Assembly: GCA_038528385.1 (NCBI GenBank)
Contig: JBCBET010000002.1
Span: forward strand, 248,001 to 312,000
DNA length: 64,000 nt
Source: Shimia_B sp038528385
GTDB taxonomy: Bacteria > Pseudomonadota > Alphaproteobacteria > Rhodobacterales > Rhodobacteraceae
Reading direction: 5' to 3'
Below are positions 1 to 7,809 of this stretch, piece after piece (the stretch's first letter is position 1; the number at the start of each line of letters is the position of its first letter). Position numbers and translations under genes: made by a program. The notes under the pieces were generated by a model, which saw nothing but the letters and a program-made list of their open reading frames with translations, was not told the DNA's origin and did no database searches.

Positions 1-509
1 CGCTCCACGCGCGGCAGCCGGACGTGCCCGGGGCCGTGGCCGCGCTCGCGCGGAGGCTCCGGGCGCAGGGCGTGCGCCTGGGCAGCCACGATGACCGGAC
101 GGCGGGGGAGCGGGCGGGCTACCGCGCGCTCCACGCCGACATCGCCGAATTCCCGGAAACGCGGGAGGCGCTCGAGGCCGCGCGCACGGACCTCACGATC
201 CTCGGCGCGCCCAACGTGGTGCGGGGCGGCAGCCACAAGAAGGGCCTCAGCGCGGCCGAGGCCGTCCGCGACGGGCTCTGCGACGTGCTCGTCTCCGACT
301 ACCACTACCCGGCGCCGCGCCTGGCGGCGCTGGCGCTGGAGGCCGAGGGCATCGACGCCTGGCCGCTCGTCTCCCACGCGCCGGCGGCCGTGCTGGGCGT
401 CGATCGCGCGGATTTCTGCGTCCTCGACCCGGCGGGCCGCGTGGTGGGCACGCGGGTGCGCGGGCGCTGGAGCTATATGACCGCGCCGCTCCACGACGCG
501 CTGGGATGA
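1..509 (+). CDS. phnM: PhnM, ribose-phosphonate triphosphate diphosphatase (3' part)
   Basis: This is the C-terminal 168 residues of an amidohydrolase-superfamily enzyme; the 5' end lies outside the window. PhnM removes pyrophosphate from alpha-D-ribose 1-methylphosphonate 5-triphosphate in the C-P lyase pathway for phosphonate use. Family-typical motifs are visible: SHDD (about residue 28 of the fragment), GAPNVVRGGSH and VSDYHYPAPR, which carry metal- and substrate-binding His/Asp residues. The usual length is about 380 residues, so a little over half is missing. The stop overlaps the start of the next gene (ATGA), which suggests coupling. The assignment is confident from the motifs; the rest of the phn operon cannot be seen. 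Confidence 0.88.
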   Translation, partial: LHARQPDVPGAVAALARRLRAQGVRLGSHDDRTAGERAGYRALHADIAEFPETREALEAARTDLTILGAPNVVRGGSHKKGLSAAEAVRDGLCDVLVSDYHYPAPRLAALALEAEGIDAWPLVSHAPAAVLGVDRADFCVLDPAGRVVGTRVRGRWSYMTAPLHDALG

Positions 510-1381
510 GGCTCCTTCTCGCCACCGCCGCGGTGCTCGTGGCCTTTGCCGGCAATTCGGTGCTGAACCGCATGGCGCTCCTGGGCGAGGGGGCCATCGG
601 CGCGCTCGAATTCGCCACCATCCGTGTTCTCGCCGGGGCGCTCGTGCTCGTCGTGCTGGTGCGGCTCCGGGACCGCGGCACGGAGCGCCCGCGGCGCGCG
701 CCCGATGCGGCGCAGCTTGCGGCGGCGGGGGCGCTCGCGCTCTATCTCCTGGGCTTTTCGCTCGCCTATCTCAGCCTGCCCGCGGGGCTCGGCGCGCTCA
801 TCCTCTTCGGCGGCGTGCAGGTCACGATGTTCGCGGGCGCCGTCCTCGGCGGCGAGGCCGTGCCGCGGGCGCGCTGGATCGGGGCGGGGCTCGCCTTTGG
901 CGGGCTGATCTACCTGTTCTGGCCCGGCGGCGCGGAGGCGCCGGACCCCCTGGGCGCGGTGCTCATGGGGCTCGCGGCGCTGGGCTGGGGGGTCTATTCG
1001 CTCCTCGGGCGCGCCTCGCGGGACCCGCTCGGGGATACGGCGCGGAACTTCCTCTTCGCCATCGTGCCGGTGGGAGCGGCCCTGCTCGTGGCGGGCGCGG
1101 TGACGGGCGCTGCGACGGGCGGCGGGACGGTGCCGCTCCGCGGCGCGCTCCTCGGCGTGGCCTCGGGCGCGGTGACCTCGGGGCTGGGCTACGCGCTCTG
1201 GTTCCGGGTGCTGCCGGCGCTCACGCCCTCCGTGGCCGCGGTGGCGCAACTCACCGTGCCGCTCCTCGCCATGGCCGGCGGCATGGTCTTTCTCGCCGAG
1301 CCGCTCACGACACGCTTCGCGGTGGCCTCCATCATCGTGCTGGGCGGCGTGGCCTATGCCGTTTTGACGCCACGGCGTTGA
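506..1381 (+). CDS. EamA/DMT-family transporter
   Basis: A 291-residue integral membrane protein with about ten hydrophobic helices arranged as two EamA repeats, the length and pattern of drug/metabolite-transporter exporters. It starts four bases inside the phnM stop (ATGA), so it is probably translated together with it. The second repeat carries the usual Gly/Ala-rich helix and a SVAAVAQLTVPLLAMAGG-type segment near residue 245, common in EamA carriers. The substrate cannot be read from the sequence. Co-location with phnM may only reflect operon hitch-hiking. The family call is solid, the function is open. Confidence 0.85.
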   Translation: MRLLLATAAVLVAFAGNSVLNRMALLGEGAIGALEFATIRVLAGALVLVVLVRLRDRGTERPRRAPDAAQLAAAGALALYLLGFSLAYLSLPAGLGALILFGGVQVTMFAGAVLGGEAVPRARWIGAGLAFGGLIYLFWPGGAEAPDPLGAVLMGLAALGWGVYSLLGRASRDPLGDTARNFLFAIVPVGAALLVAGAVTGAATGGGTVPLRGALLGVASGAVTSGLGYALWFRVLPALTPSVAAVAQLTVPLLAMAGGMVFLAEPLTTRFAVASIIVLGGVAYAVLTPRR

Positions 1382-1416
1382 TTGCCCGGATGACCGCGGC
1401 AGCCTACGTCTGAAAG

Positions 1417-2139
1417 ATGTTGCGCGCGCTCATCCTCGTCCTCCTGCTTCTGCCCTCGCTGGCGCGGGCCGACTGCGTTGTGCTGCTCCACGGGCTCGCG
1501 CGCACCGAGAGCTCCCTGGCGATCCTCGACCAGGCGCTAGAGGCGGAGGGCTACGAGACGATCCGCGTGGGCTACCCCTCCACCGAATTCGACGTGGAGA
1601 CGCTGGCGGCGGCGGCGGTGCCGCGCGGCATGGCGCGCTGCGAGAGCCGGCCCATCCATTTCGTGACCCATTCCATGGGCGGCATCCTCCTGCGCGCCTG
1701 GGTCGACGTGGCCACCGAGGCGGAGAAGGCGGAGCTCGGCCGCGCCGTCATGCTCGGGCCGCCGAACCAGGGCACGCCGCTCGTGGACGCGCTCGAGGAC
1801 TGGCCGCCCTTCGACTGGATCAACGGGCCCGCGGGGGCGCAGCTCGGCACCGATGACCTGGCCGCGGACCTGCCGCCCGCGAATTTCGAGCTCGGCGTGA
1901 TCGCGGGCAACCGCACGGTGAGCCCGATCTACTCCTCCATCATAGAAGGGCCAGATGACGGGAAGGTGCCGGTCTCGGCCACCCGCGTGGCGGGGATGAC
2001 CGATCACATCACGCTGCCGGTGACCCACACCTTCATGATGGTGAACCCGCTCGTGATCGCGCAGGTGAAGCTTTTTCTGGAGACCGGGGCCTTCGACGAG
2101 GAGCTCACGCTCTTCGAGGCCATAACGGGGAGGCCATAA
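1417..2139 (+). CDS. Secreted alpha/beta-hydrolase, lipase-like
   Basis: A 240-residue protein with an N-terminal signal peptide (hydrophobic run at residues 3-14, likely cleavage after ALARA near residue 17). The mature part has an alpha/beta-hydrolase layout: oxyanion-hole HGLA at residues 24-27 and nucleophile elbow THSMGG with Ser85. A later Asp/His-rich stretch (DDGKVPV ... HTF) could supply the acid and His. It resembles the PGAP1/lipase-type extracellular esterases of proteobacteria. It probably acts on an ester in the periplasm; the substrate is unknown. The 3' end runs into a 14-bp tandem repeat that provides its last codons and stop. Confidence 0.8.
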   Translation: MLRALILVLLLLPSLARADCVVLLHGLARTESSLAILDQALEAEGYETIRVGYPSTEFDVETLAAAAVPRGMARCESRPIHFVTHSMGGILLRAWVDVATEAEKAELGRAVMLGPPNQGTPLVDALEDWPPFDWINGPAGAQLGTDDLAADLPPANFELGVIAGNRTVSPIYSSIIEGPDDGKVPVSATRVAGMTDHITLPVTHTFMMVNPLVIAQVKLFLETGAFDEELTLFEAITGRP

Positions 2140-2158
2140 CGGGGAGGCCATGACGGGC
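2117..2158. repeat. 14-bp tandem repeat (three units)
   Basis: Three head-to-tail units: AGGCCATAACGGGG at 2117-2130 and again at 2131-2144, then a diverged AGGCCATGACGGGC at 2145-2158. The stop codon TAA of the hydrolase (2137-2139) lies in the second unit, so the duplication sets the C-terminus EAITGRP. Confidence 0.9.
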
Positions 2159-2229
2159 CGGTCGGCGGCTCTGTTCCTGCGCGCGGGCCTTCGCCCGTGC
2201 TCGAAAGGCGCCCGCCCACCGACCCGGGA

Positions 2230-3279
2230 TCACAGGAGGCGGTTGACGTGCCCCATCTTGCGGCCGGGGCGCGCCTCGGACTTGCCGTAAAGGTGAATCT
2301 GGGCGCCGCTGGCGGCGAGGGCGGGCAGGCGGGCGACGTCGTCCCCGATGAGGTTTTCCATCTCCACATCGGCGTGGCGACTGCCGTCGCCCAGCGGCCA
2401 TCCGGCGATGGCGCGGATATGCTGTTCGAACTGGTCGATGGTGCAGCCGGCCTGCGTCCAGTGGCCGGAATTGTGCACCCGCGGGGCGAACTCGTTCACC
2501 ACGAGGCCCTGAGGCGTCACGAAGAACTCGACCCCGACGACACCCACGTAGTCGAGCGCGGTGAGGATGCGGCTCGCCGCGAGCACGGCATCGGTGCGCA
2601 GCCGGCCCGGCACGGCGGCCGGAACGCGGGTCGTGCGCAGGATGCCGTCGCGGTGGACATTCTCGCCGGGATCGAAGCAGGCCACCGCCCCGTCCTGCCC
2701 GCGCGCGGCGATGACGGAGATCTCGGCGCTGAACGCCACGAGACCCTCGAGGATGACCCCGCCGCCCGCCGCCTCGAACGCGACGGCGGGATCGGCGTCG
2801 GGGGCGAGGCGTTGCTGGCCCTTGCCGTCATAGCCGAAGCGGCGTGTCTTCAGGATGCCGCCGCCGAAGATCGGCAGCGTTTCCGCCAGCACGCCTGCCG
2901 TGGGGATGTCGGCATAGGGCGCGGTGGCGAGGCCCAGATCGCCCAGGAAATCCTTCTCCGTCAGGCGGTCCTGGCTCGTGGCGAGCGCGCGGCGGTTGGG
3001 GTGGATGGGCGCGTGGGCCTCCACGGCGTCGAGCGCGCCGGTGGGGATGTTCTCGAACTCGTAGGTGACGACGTCGCAGGCGTGGGCGAACGCCGCGATG
3101 GCGGCGGTGTCGTCATAGGCCGCGCAGGTATGGGCCGCGGCGAGCTGCGCGGCGGGGGCGGCGGTGTCGGGATCGAAGATGTGACAGCGAAAGCCCAGGC
3201 GTCCGGCGGCGACGGAGAGCATCCGCCCCAGTTGCCCGCCGCCCAGGATACCGATCGTGGCCCCGGGGGCGAGGCTCAT
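2230..3279 (-). CDS. purK: 5-(carboxyamino)imidazole ribonucleotide synthase
   Basis: A 349-residue ATP-grasp enzyme that makes N5-CAIR from AIR, bicarbonate and ATP in de novo purine synthesis. The N-terminus shows the PurK signature IGILGGGQLGRM (residues 9-20). The central part has the ATP-grasp segments KTRRFGYDGKGQ and the C-terminal metal/ATP-binding stretch VNEFAPRVHNSGHWTQ. The start overlaps the purE stop by four bases (ATGA), the usual purE-purK arrangement, so the product is passed directly to PurE. Length and motifs are typical. Confidence 0.97.
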   Translation of the reverse strand: MSLAPGATIGILGGGQLGRMLSVAAGRLGFRCHIFDPDTAAPAAQLAAAHTCAAYDDTAAIAAFAHACDVVTYEFENIPTGALDAVEAHAPIHPNRRALATSQDRLTEKDFLGDLGLATAPYADIPTAGVLAETLPIFGGGILKTRRFGYDGKGQQRLAPDADPAVAFEAAGGGVILEGLVAFSAEISVIAARGQDGAVACFDPGENVHRDGILRTTRVPAAVPGRLRTDAVLAASRILTALDYVGVVGVEFFVTPQGLVVNEFAPRVHNSGHWTQAGCTIDQFEQHIRAIAGWPLGDGSRHADVEMENLIGDDVARLPALAASGAQIHLYGKSEARPGRKMGHVNRLL

Positions 3280-3764
3280 GCCGGGGTCTCGGGGATGGAC
3301 GCGCTGAGCGCGGCGCGCCAGGCCTCGAGGCGGTCCGCGAGGTCCGCATCATGCAGTGCCAGGATGCTCGCGGCCATGAGGCCCGCATTCGCCGCGCCCG
3401 CCGCGCCGATGGCCATGGTTGCCACGGGGAAGCCGCGGGGCATCTGCACGATGGAGTAAAGGCTGTCGAGGCCCGAGAGCGCCTCCGTCCGGATCGGCAC
3501 GCCCACCACCGGAAGGCGGGTCTTGGAGGCCACCATGCCGGGCAGGTGCGCGGCGCCGCCCGCGCCCGCGATGATGACCTTGAGCCCCCGCGCCGCGGCG
3601 CCCGTGCCGTACTCCCAGAGCCTGTCGGGCGTGCGGTGGGCCGAGACGATGCGCGCCTCGTGCGCCACGGCGAGGTCGTCGAGGATGTCCGCGGCTTTCT
3701 GCATGGTGGGCCAGTCCGACTGGCTGCCCATGATGATCCCCACCTGTGGCAATGCATCCGCCAT
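3276..3764 (-). CDS. purE: N5-carboxyaminoimidazole ribonucleotide mutase
   Basis: A 162-residue class I PurE that converts N5-CAIR to CAIR. The family fingerprint is clear: GSQSD at residues 13-17 for the phosphate-binding loop, SAHRTPDR with the catalytic His, and AGGAAHLPGM. It is the first gene of a purEK pair on the reverse strand, and its stop overlaps the purK start. The start codon follows a GGAGGGGTGCC-type ribosome site on the reverse strand. Confidence 0.97.
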   Translation of the reverse strand: MADALPQVGIIMGSQSDWPTMQKAADILDDLAVAHEARIVSAHRTPDRLWEYGTGAAARGLKVIIAGAGGAAHLPGMVASKTRLPVVGVPIRTEALSGLDSLYSIVQMPRGFPVATMAIGAAGAANAGLMAASILALHDADLADRLEAWRAALSASIPETPA

Positions 3765-3818
3765 GGCACCCCTCCGCTCGACGCGCCGCTTATAGCCGCG
3801 CGGCCGGTCCGCGCAAGC

Positions 3819-4034
3819 TCAGGCGATGATGTCGGGGGTGAGCTGATCCTCGATGCGGGCGATGCGATCCTTGAGCTGGAGCTTTTCGCGTTTGAGCCGC
3901 TTGAGGGTGAACATGTCGTGGGGGCGCTCTTCCTCGATCGACTTGATCTCGGCATCGCGGGCGCGGTGCTCGCCCACGAGCACCTTGAGCTCTGCCCTGA
4001 GCACCGCCTCTCTGTCCATCAACTCGGAATTCAT
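3819..4034 (-). CDS. DUF465 / YdcH-family small coiled-coil protein
   Basis: A 71-residue, highly charged, all-helical protein with the pattern typical of DUF465: an N-terminal helix (MDREAVLRAELKVLVGEHR), an acidic turn and a second helix rich in Lys/Leu (LKREKLQLKDRIARIE), ending in LTPDIIA. Members are short coiled-coil hairpins of unknown function, common in alphaproteobacteria. It lies upstream of purE on the same strand with a 54-base gap, and its 5' end faces the heat-shock gene on the other strand. Confidence 0.85.
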   Translation of the reverse strand: MNSELMDREAVLRAELKVLVGEHRARDAEIKSIEEERPHDMFTLKRLKREKLQLKDRIARIEDQLTPDIIA

Positions 4035-4081
4035 TTCCTCAACTTAACAGATCAATCAGGCACTTGGCAAAGTCTGCCGCG

Positions 4082-4109
4082 CTTGTGCTTTCGCGAATTC
4101 TCCCCATAT
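4082..4109 (+). promoter_or_regulatory. Probable RpoH (sigma-32) heat-shock promoter
   Basis: A CTTGTGC box at 4082-4088 is followed after 13 bases by CCCCATAT at 4102-4109. This fits the heat-shock sigma factor consensus (CTTGAAA, 11-15 bases, CCCCATnT). It sits 68 bases upstream of the start of a small heat-shock protein gene. Confidence 0.65.
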
Positions 4110-4177
4110 GTTGCGGGAGGGTCGCTCGCTGCGAGGGCCCGCCCCACGGCGCGTCGCTTATGAAAGGACATATCGCC

Positions 4178-4600
4178 ATGACGAAACTGACCCTGGCCGC
4201 CCATCCCTACCTCCTGGGCTTCGACCAGCTGGAGCGGTTGGTCGAACGCACGGCCAAGACGGGAAACGACGGCTATCCGCCCTACAATATCGAGCAGACC
4301 TCGGAACATTCCTACCGGATCACGCTGGCGCTGGCCGGTTTCGAGGAGGAGGACCTGCAGATCACCGTGGAGGATCGACAGCTCGTGATCCGTGGCCGAC
4401 AGCGCGACGAAAGCGAGGGACGCGTGTTCCTCCATCGCGGGATCGCGGCACGCCAGTTCCAGCGGTCCTTCGTGCTCGCCGAAGGGGTCGATGTGGGCGA
4501 CGCGCAGATGGAGAACGGGCTTCTCCATATCGATCTGACCCGGGCGGTGCCCGACAAGGTGGTGCAGACCATCACGATCAAGAAAGGACAAGAGCGATGA
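4178..4600 (+). CDS. Small heat-shock protein, Hsp20/alpha-crystallin family
   Basis: A 140-residue cytoplasmic holdase chaperone of the IbpA type. The alpha-crystallin domain covers roughly residues 35-130, with YPPYNIE at its start, LAGFEEEDLQITVED, and the late beta-strand motif ENGLLHIDL. I chose the ATG at 4178 because AAAGGA lies at a good distance before it and MTKLTLAAHPYLLGFD is a usual IbpA-type N-terminus; longer upstream readings lack this. A sigma-32-like promoter lies upstream. The stop overlaps the start of a DUF1150 gene. Confidence 0.93.
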   Translation: MTKLTLAAHPYLLGFDQLERLVERTAKTGNDGYPPYNIEQTSEHSYRITLALAGFEEEDLQITVEDRQLVIRGRQRDESEGRVFLHRGIAARQFQRSFVLAEGVDVGDAQMENGLLHIDLTRAVPDKVVQTITIKKGQER

Positions 4601-4821
4601 ACACGAAATTCGAATTTCCCGAAAGCGCTGACGCCCTTGTCTACGTGAAGGAGGTCGCCGTGGCGGAGCTCCCCTCCGAAGTCCGCGCAGAGGCGGGCGA
4701 TCTGGAGCATCTTTACGCGGTCCACAATGCCTCGGGCGAGCAACTGGCGCTCGTCGCCGACCGGAAGCTCGCCTACCATCTGGCTCGGGAGAACGATCTG
4801 GAGCCCGTGACCGTCCACTGA
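4597..4821 (+). CDS. DUF1150 family protein
   Basis: A 74-residue acidic protein (SADALVYVKEVAVAELP ... LALVADRKLAYHLARENDLEPVTVH) that matches my memory of the DUF1150 family, small proteins found next to hsp20 genes in alphaproteobacteria. Its ATG overlaps the hsp20 stop and its own stop TGA overlaps the next ATG, so three genes are translationally coupled. The function is unknown. The tight link to a heat-shock chaperone suggests a role in protein quality control, but that is inference. Confidence 0.85.
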   Translation: MNTKFEFPESADALVYVKEVAVAELPSEVRAEAGDLEHLYAVHNASGEQLALVADRKLAYHLARENDLEPVTVH

Positions 4822-5717
4822 TGGCACAGGACTATCCCGTCGATTGGGTCGACGCCTTTACTGCGCGGCCCATGGGCGGGAATGGCTGCGCCGTGGTGCA
4901 CGGGGCAGGGGCGCTTTTGCCCGAGACCTGCATGGCTTTCGTGCGCGAGACCTCCCTCGTGGAATGCGCGTTTCTGGAAGCCTCGGCGGTGGCCGATGCC
5001 AAGGTCCGCATCTTCCTCGTGTCGGGCGAGATCCCCTTCGCCGGCCATCCCACTCTCGCGACCGCGGCGTCGCTCCACGGGCGCGGGATCCTCACCGGGC
5101 CGCGCATGCGGCTCGAGACCGGGGCAGGCGTCATCACGGTGGAGGTGGAGGAGAAAGCGGAGGGAGGCGGGCGCCCGCGCTTCACCATGACCCAGGCGCG
5201 GCCCGTATTTGGGCCGCTTTATGACGCGGGGGAGGTGGCCGCGATCGTCGGGCTCGGCGCGGGGGACATCGTGGGCACGCCGCAACTCGTCTCCACCGGG
5301 CTCGGTATCGTCGTCACGGTTGTGCGCTCGCGCGACGCGCTGCGCGCGGCGACGCTCGATTTGGGCGCGCTGAGGGATCACGCTGCGCGGCGCGGCGTGC
5401 CCGACGGCGCGATGCTCGAACCCTACCTCGTGGCTCTGGAGGGCGTGGAGGAGGGCGACACCTTCGCGCGGCTCCTCCTCGAGCCGCCATCGCCGGCCGA
5501 GGACCCCTTCACCGGGTCGGCCACGGGGGCGGCGGCCGCCTATCTCTGGCACCACGGGTTCCTCGCGCGGCCCCGCTACGTGGCCGAGCAGGGCCATGAC
5601 CTGGGGCGGCCCGGGCGGGCCTGGGTGGAGGTGCTCGGGCCCCGCAGCGCGCCGGAGGCCGTGCGGGTGGCGGGCGAGGCCCATATCCTGATGTCGGGCA
5701 CGCTTCACTTGCGGTAA
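4821..5717 (+). CDS. PhzF-family isomerase/epimerase
   Basis: A 298-residue protein of the PhzF/diaminopimelate-epimerase fold. Seen motifs are DAFTARPMGGNGCAVV at residues 12-27, SLVECAF with the catalytic Glu used by PhzF, GEIPFAGHPTLATA, and the C-terminal DPFTGSATGAAAAYLW. PhzF itself isomerises a phenazine precursor, but no other phenazine gene is present, so this is one of the many PhzF-like enzymes of unknown substrate. It is coupled by a TGATG overlap to the DUF1150 gene and so likely shares the heat-shock promoter. Confidence 0.88.
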   Translation: MAQDYPVDWVDAFTARPMGGNGCAVVHGAGALLPETCMAFVRETSLVECAFLEASAVADAKVRIFLVSGEIPFAGHPTLATAASLHGRGILTGPRMRLETGAGVITVEVEEKAEGGGRPRFTMTQARPVFGPLYDAGEVAAIVGLGAGDIVGTPQLVSTGLGIVVTVVRSRDALRAATLDLGALRDHAARRGVPDGAMLEPYLVALEGVEEGDTFARLLLEPPSPAEDPFTGSATGAAAAYLWHHGFLARPRYVAEQGHDLGRPGRAWVEVLGPRSAPEAVRVAGEAHILMSGTLHLR

Positions 5718-5778
5718 CGCGCGCGTGGCTGGCGCGGCGGGGGCGGCGCGGCTAGGCTGCGCGGACGGAGGTGCCGCC

Positions 5779-6285
5779 ATGCTCAGACTTTCCATCGCTC
5801 TCGTTCTGTCGATCCTGTCCACGGGCGTCAGCGCGCAGGACGCGCCCATGACACCGGGGCGGGTGGCGCAGATCGCCGAGGCGCTCGACCCCGATGTGAC
5901 GCTCCGCGGCAACGGGCTCGAGCTGACGATCGCCGATGTGCCCGTGCTCATCATCATGGATCCGACGGCGGACCGGATGCGGGCGATGGTGCCCATTCGC
6001 GATGCGGCGGGGATGAGCTCCGAGGAGCTGTCGCGCGTGATGCAGGCCAATTTCGACACCGCGCTCGATGCGCGCTATGCCATCGCGCAGGGGCGGCTTT
6101 GGGCGGTGTTCATCCATCCGCTCTCCCCGCTCGAGCGCGATCAGCTCATTTCCGGGCTGGGGCAGACGGTGAATATCGCGTTGACCTACGGGGCCACCTA
6201 TAGCGGCGGGGCCATGAGCTTTGGCGGCGGCGACAGCGGCGCGCTGCTCCTGCAGGAGCTTCTGGAGCGCGGTCAGGAGCTCTGA
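5779..6285 (+). CDS. Secreted protein of unknown function (YbjN-like?)
   Basis: A 168-residue protein with a clear signal peptide (LRLSIALVLSILSTGVSAQD, cleavage after residue 20). I chose the ATG at 5779 because GGAGGT lies six bases before it. The mature part alternates amphipathic helices and strands (LDPDVTLRGNGLELTIADVPVLIIM ... ARYAIAQGRLWAVFIHPLSPL), which reminds me of the YbjN / secretion-chaperone-like fold, with a Gly-rich tail GGAMSFGGGDSG. It is probably periplasmic. The fold call is weak and the function unknown. Confidence 0.7.
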   Translation: MLRLSIALVLSILSTGVSAQDAPMTPGRVAQIAEALDPDVTLRGNGLELTIADVPVLIIMDPTADRMRAMVPIRDAAGMSSEELSRVMQANFDTALDARYAIAQGRLWAVFIHPLSPLERDQLISGLGQTVNIALTYGATYSGGAMSFGGGDSGALLLQELLERGQEL

Positions 6286-6291
6286 GCGGCC

Positions 6292-6358
6292 AGAAAATTC
6301 CGAAGAATTTTCTGGGGTTTCCAGCGCGGTCGGCCCGGAAAATTCTTCGGAATTTTCT
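6292..6358. terminator. Paired hairpins forming a 21-bp perfect inverted repeat
   Basis: Two hairpins lie between convergent genes: AGAAAATTC (6292-6300) with GAATTTTCT (6305-6313), and GAAAATTC (6338-6345) with GAATTTTC (6350-6357) around a TTCG loop. The two hairpins together form a perfect 21-bp inverted repeat (6292-6312 against 6338-6358). It probably ends transcription from both sides and touches the dctM stop codon. The build matches the hairpin pairs near 39.65, 46.17 and 46.39 kb. Confidence 0.75.
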
Positions 6359-7809
6359 TATGGGCCGTAGGCCACGGAGGGCAGCCACGTCGTCAGCGCC
6401 GGAAACTCGAAGACGATGAAAAGCCCCAGGAGCTGCAGCATCACAAAGGGGATGATCCCGCGGTAGATATGCGCGATCGTCACCCCGGGCGGGCAGACCC
6501 CCTTCAGGTAGAACAGCGCGAACCCCACCGGTGGCGTCAGGAACGAGGTTTGAAGCGTCACCGCCACGAGGATCGCGAACCACACCACCGACGGCGTCTG
6601 CACCTGGTCGAAATCCGGGATGTCGAGCTCGAGCCCGAGGATCACCGGCAACATCAGCGGCATGATGATGAGCGTGATCTCGATCCAGTCGAGCAGAAAG
6701 CCCAGCACGAAGACGATGAAGAGGATGAAGGCCACCACCATGTAGGGGTTGTCGAAGATGCCTTCGACCATGTGTTCCACCACCTCGTCTCCGCCATAGA
6801 GCCGCAGAACGAAGGCAAAGAAATTCGCCGCCAGAAAGATGCCGAGGATGTAGCCCGCCGTATTCAGGGTGGAGCGCGACACGTCCCGCAGGACGCCGAA
6901 GGACAGGCGATTATAGGCCACCGCGAGCAGCGTGGCGCCGAGCGCGCCGAGGCCCGAAGCCTCGGTGGGCGTGGCGAGGCCCGCGAAGATCGAGCCCAGG
7001 ACGAGGAGAATGAGAAGGAGCGGCGGGATGACGGAGAGGAGCACCTCCTTCACGTCTTCCCAGCTCACACCGCCCGCGCCCTCCGGCACCGGCATGTCCT
7101 GGGGCCGCACCATGCCGTAGAGGACGATGAAGACGATGTAGAGGCCGCCCAGGATGAGCCCCGGGAAGAGCGCGCCCATGAAGAGGTCGCCCAGCGAGAT
7201 CGCGAGCTGATCTGACATGATCACGAGCATGATCGAGGGCGGAATGAGGATCCCCAGCGTACCCGAGGCGGCGATCGTCCCCGTGGCGATGGGCTTGGAA
7301 TATTGCTGCCGCATCATCGCGGGCAGCGCCATCACGCCGAGCAGCGTCACCGAGGCGCCGATGACGCCCGTGGAGGCGGCGAGGATGATCCCGATGAGGA
7401 GCACCGTGAGCGAAAGCCCTCCGCGCAGCCCGCCGAAGAGGCGCTGCATGGATTGCATCATCCGCTGGGCCACGCCCGACTGGTCGAGCATGAGCCCCAT
7501 GAAAATGAACATCGGCAGCGCCACGAGGACCGGGCTCTGCACGATGTTGCCGAAGACCCTCGACGGGACAGAGCCCATCCTGCGCCACTCGATCCCGATG
7601 CGGTCGAACTCGATGATGTCCCGGAACGCCGCGCGGTAGGGATCGAGGAAGAAGACCGCGAAGAGGTAGAAGATCAGCGCCACGCCCACCAGCGCCATGG
7701 CCACCGGCACGCCTCGAAAGAGGAGCACGATGAACGTGCCGAAGATCAGCGCCACGAGGATTTCGTTCAGTGTCAGGTACTGCCCCAGAAACTCGAGAAG
7801 GGTCAGCAT
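6358..7809 (-). CDS. dctM: TRAP transporter large permease DctM
   Basis: A 483-residue, very hydrophobic protein with about 12-14 membrane helices, the ion-coupled transport subunit of a tripartite ATP-independent periplasmic transporter. Typical DctM stretches are visible: GLMLDQSGVAQRM, GTLGILIPPSIMLVI and the late LTPPVGFALFYLKGVCPP. It is somewhat longer than the usual 425-440 residues, with extra loops, as in the class that works with large DctQ proteins. It is coupled to dctQ by a TGATG overlap and follows dctP in the same direction. Confidence 0.95.
   Translation of the reverse strand: MLTLLEFLGQYLTLNEILVALIFGTFIVLLFRGVPVAMALVGVALIFYLFAVFFLDPYRAAFRDIIEFDRIGIEWRRMGSVPSRVFGNIVQSPVLVALPMFIFMGLMLDQSGVAQRMMQSMQRLFGGLRGGLSLTVLLIGIILAASTGVIGASVTLLGVMALPAMMRQQYSKPIATGTIAASGTLGILIPPSIMLVIMSDQLAISLGDLFMGALFPGLILGGLYIVFIVLYGMVRPQDMPVPEGAGGVSWEDVKEVLLSVIPPLLLILLVLGSIFAGLATPTEASGLGALGATLLAVAYNRLSFGVLRDVSRSTLNTAGYILGIFLAANFFAFVLRLYGGDEVVEHMVEGIFDNPYMVVAFILFIVFVLGFLLDWIEITLIIMPLMLPVILGLELDIPDFDQVQTPSVVWFAILVAVTLQTSFLTPPVGFALFYLKGVCPPGVTIAHIYRGIIPFVMLQLLGLFIVFEFPALTTWLPSVAYGP

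Noticed and set aside
4821..5717. A phenazine biosynthesis cluster
   Set aside because: Only one PhzF-like gene is present; PhzF-type proteins are common outside phenazine pathways, and no PhzA-G partner lies nearby.
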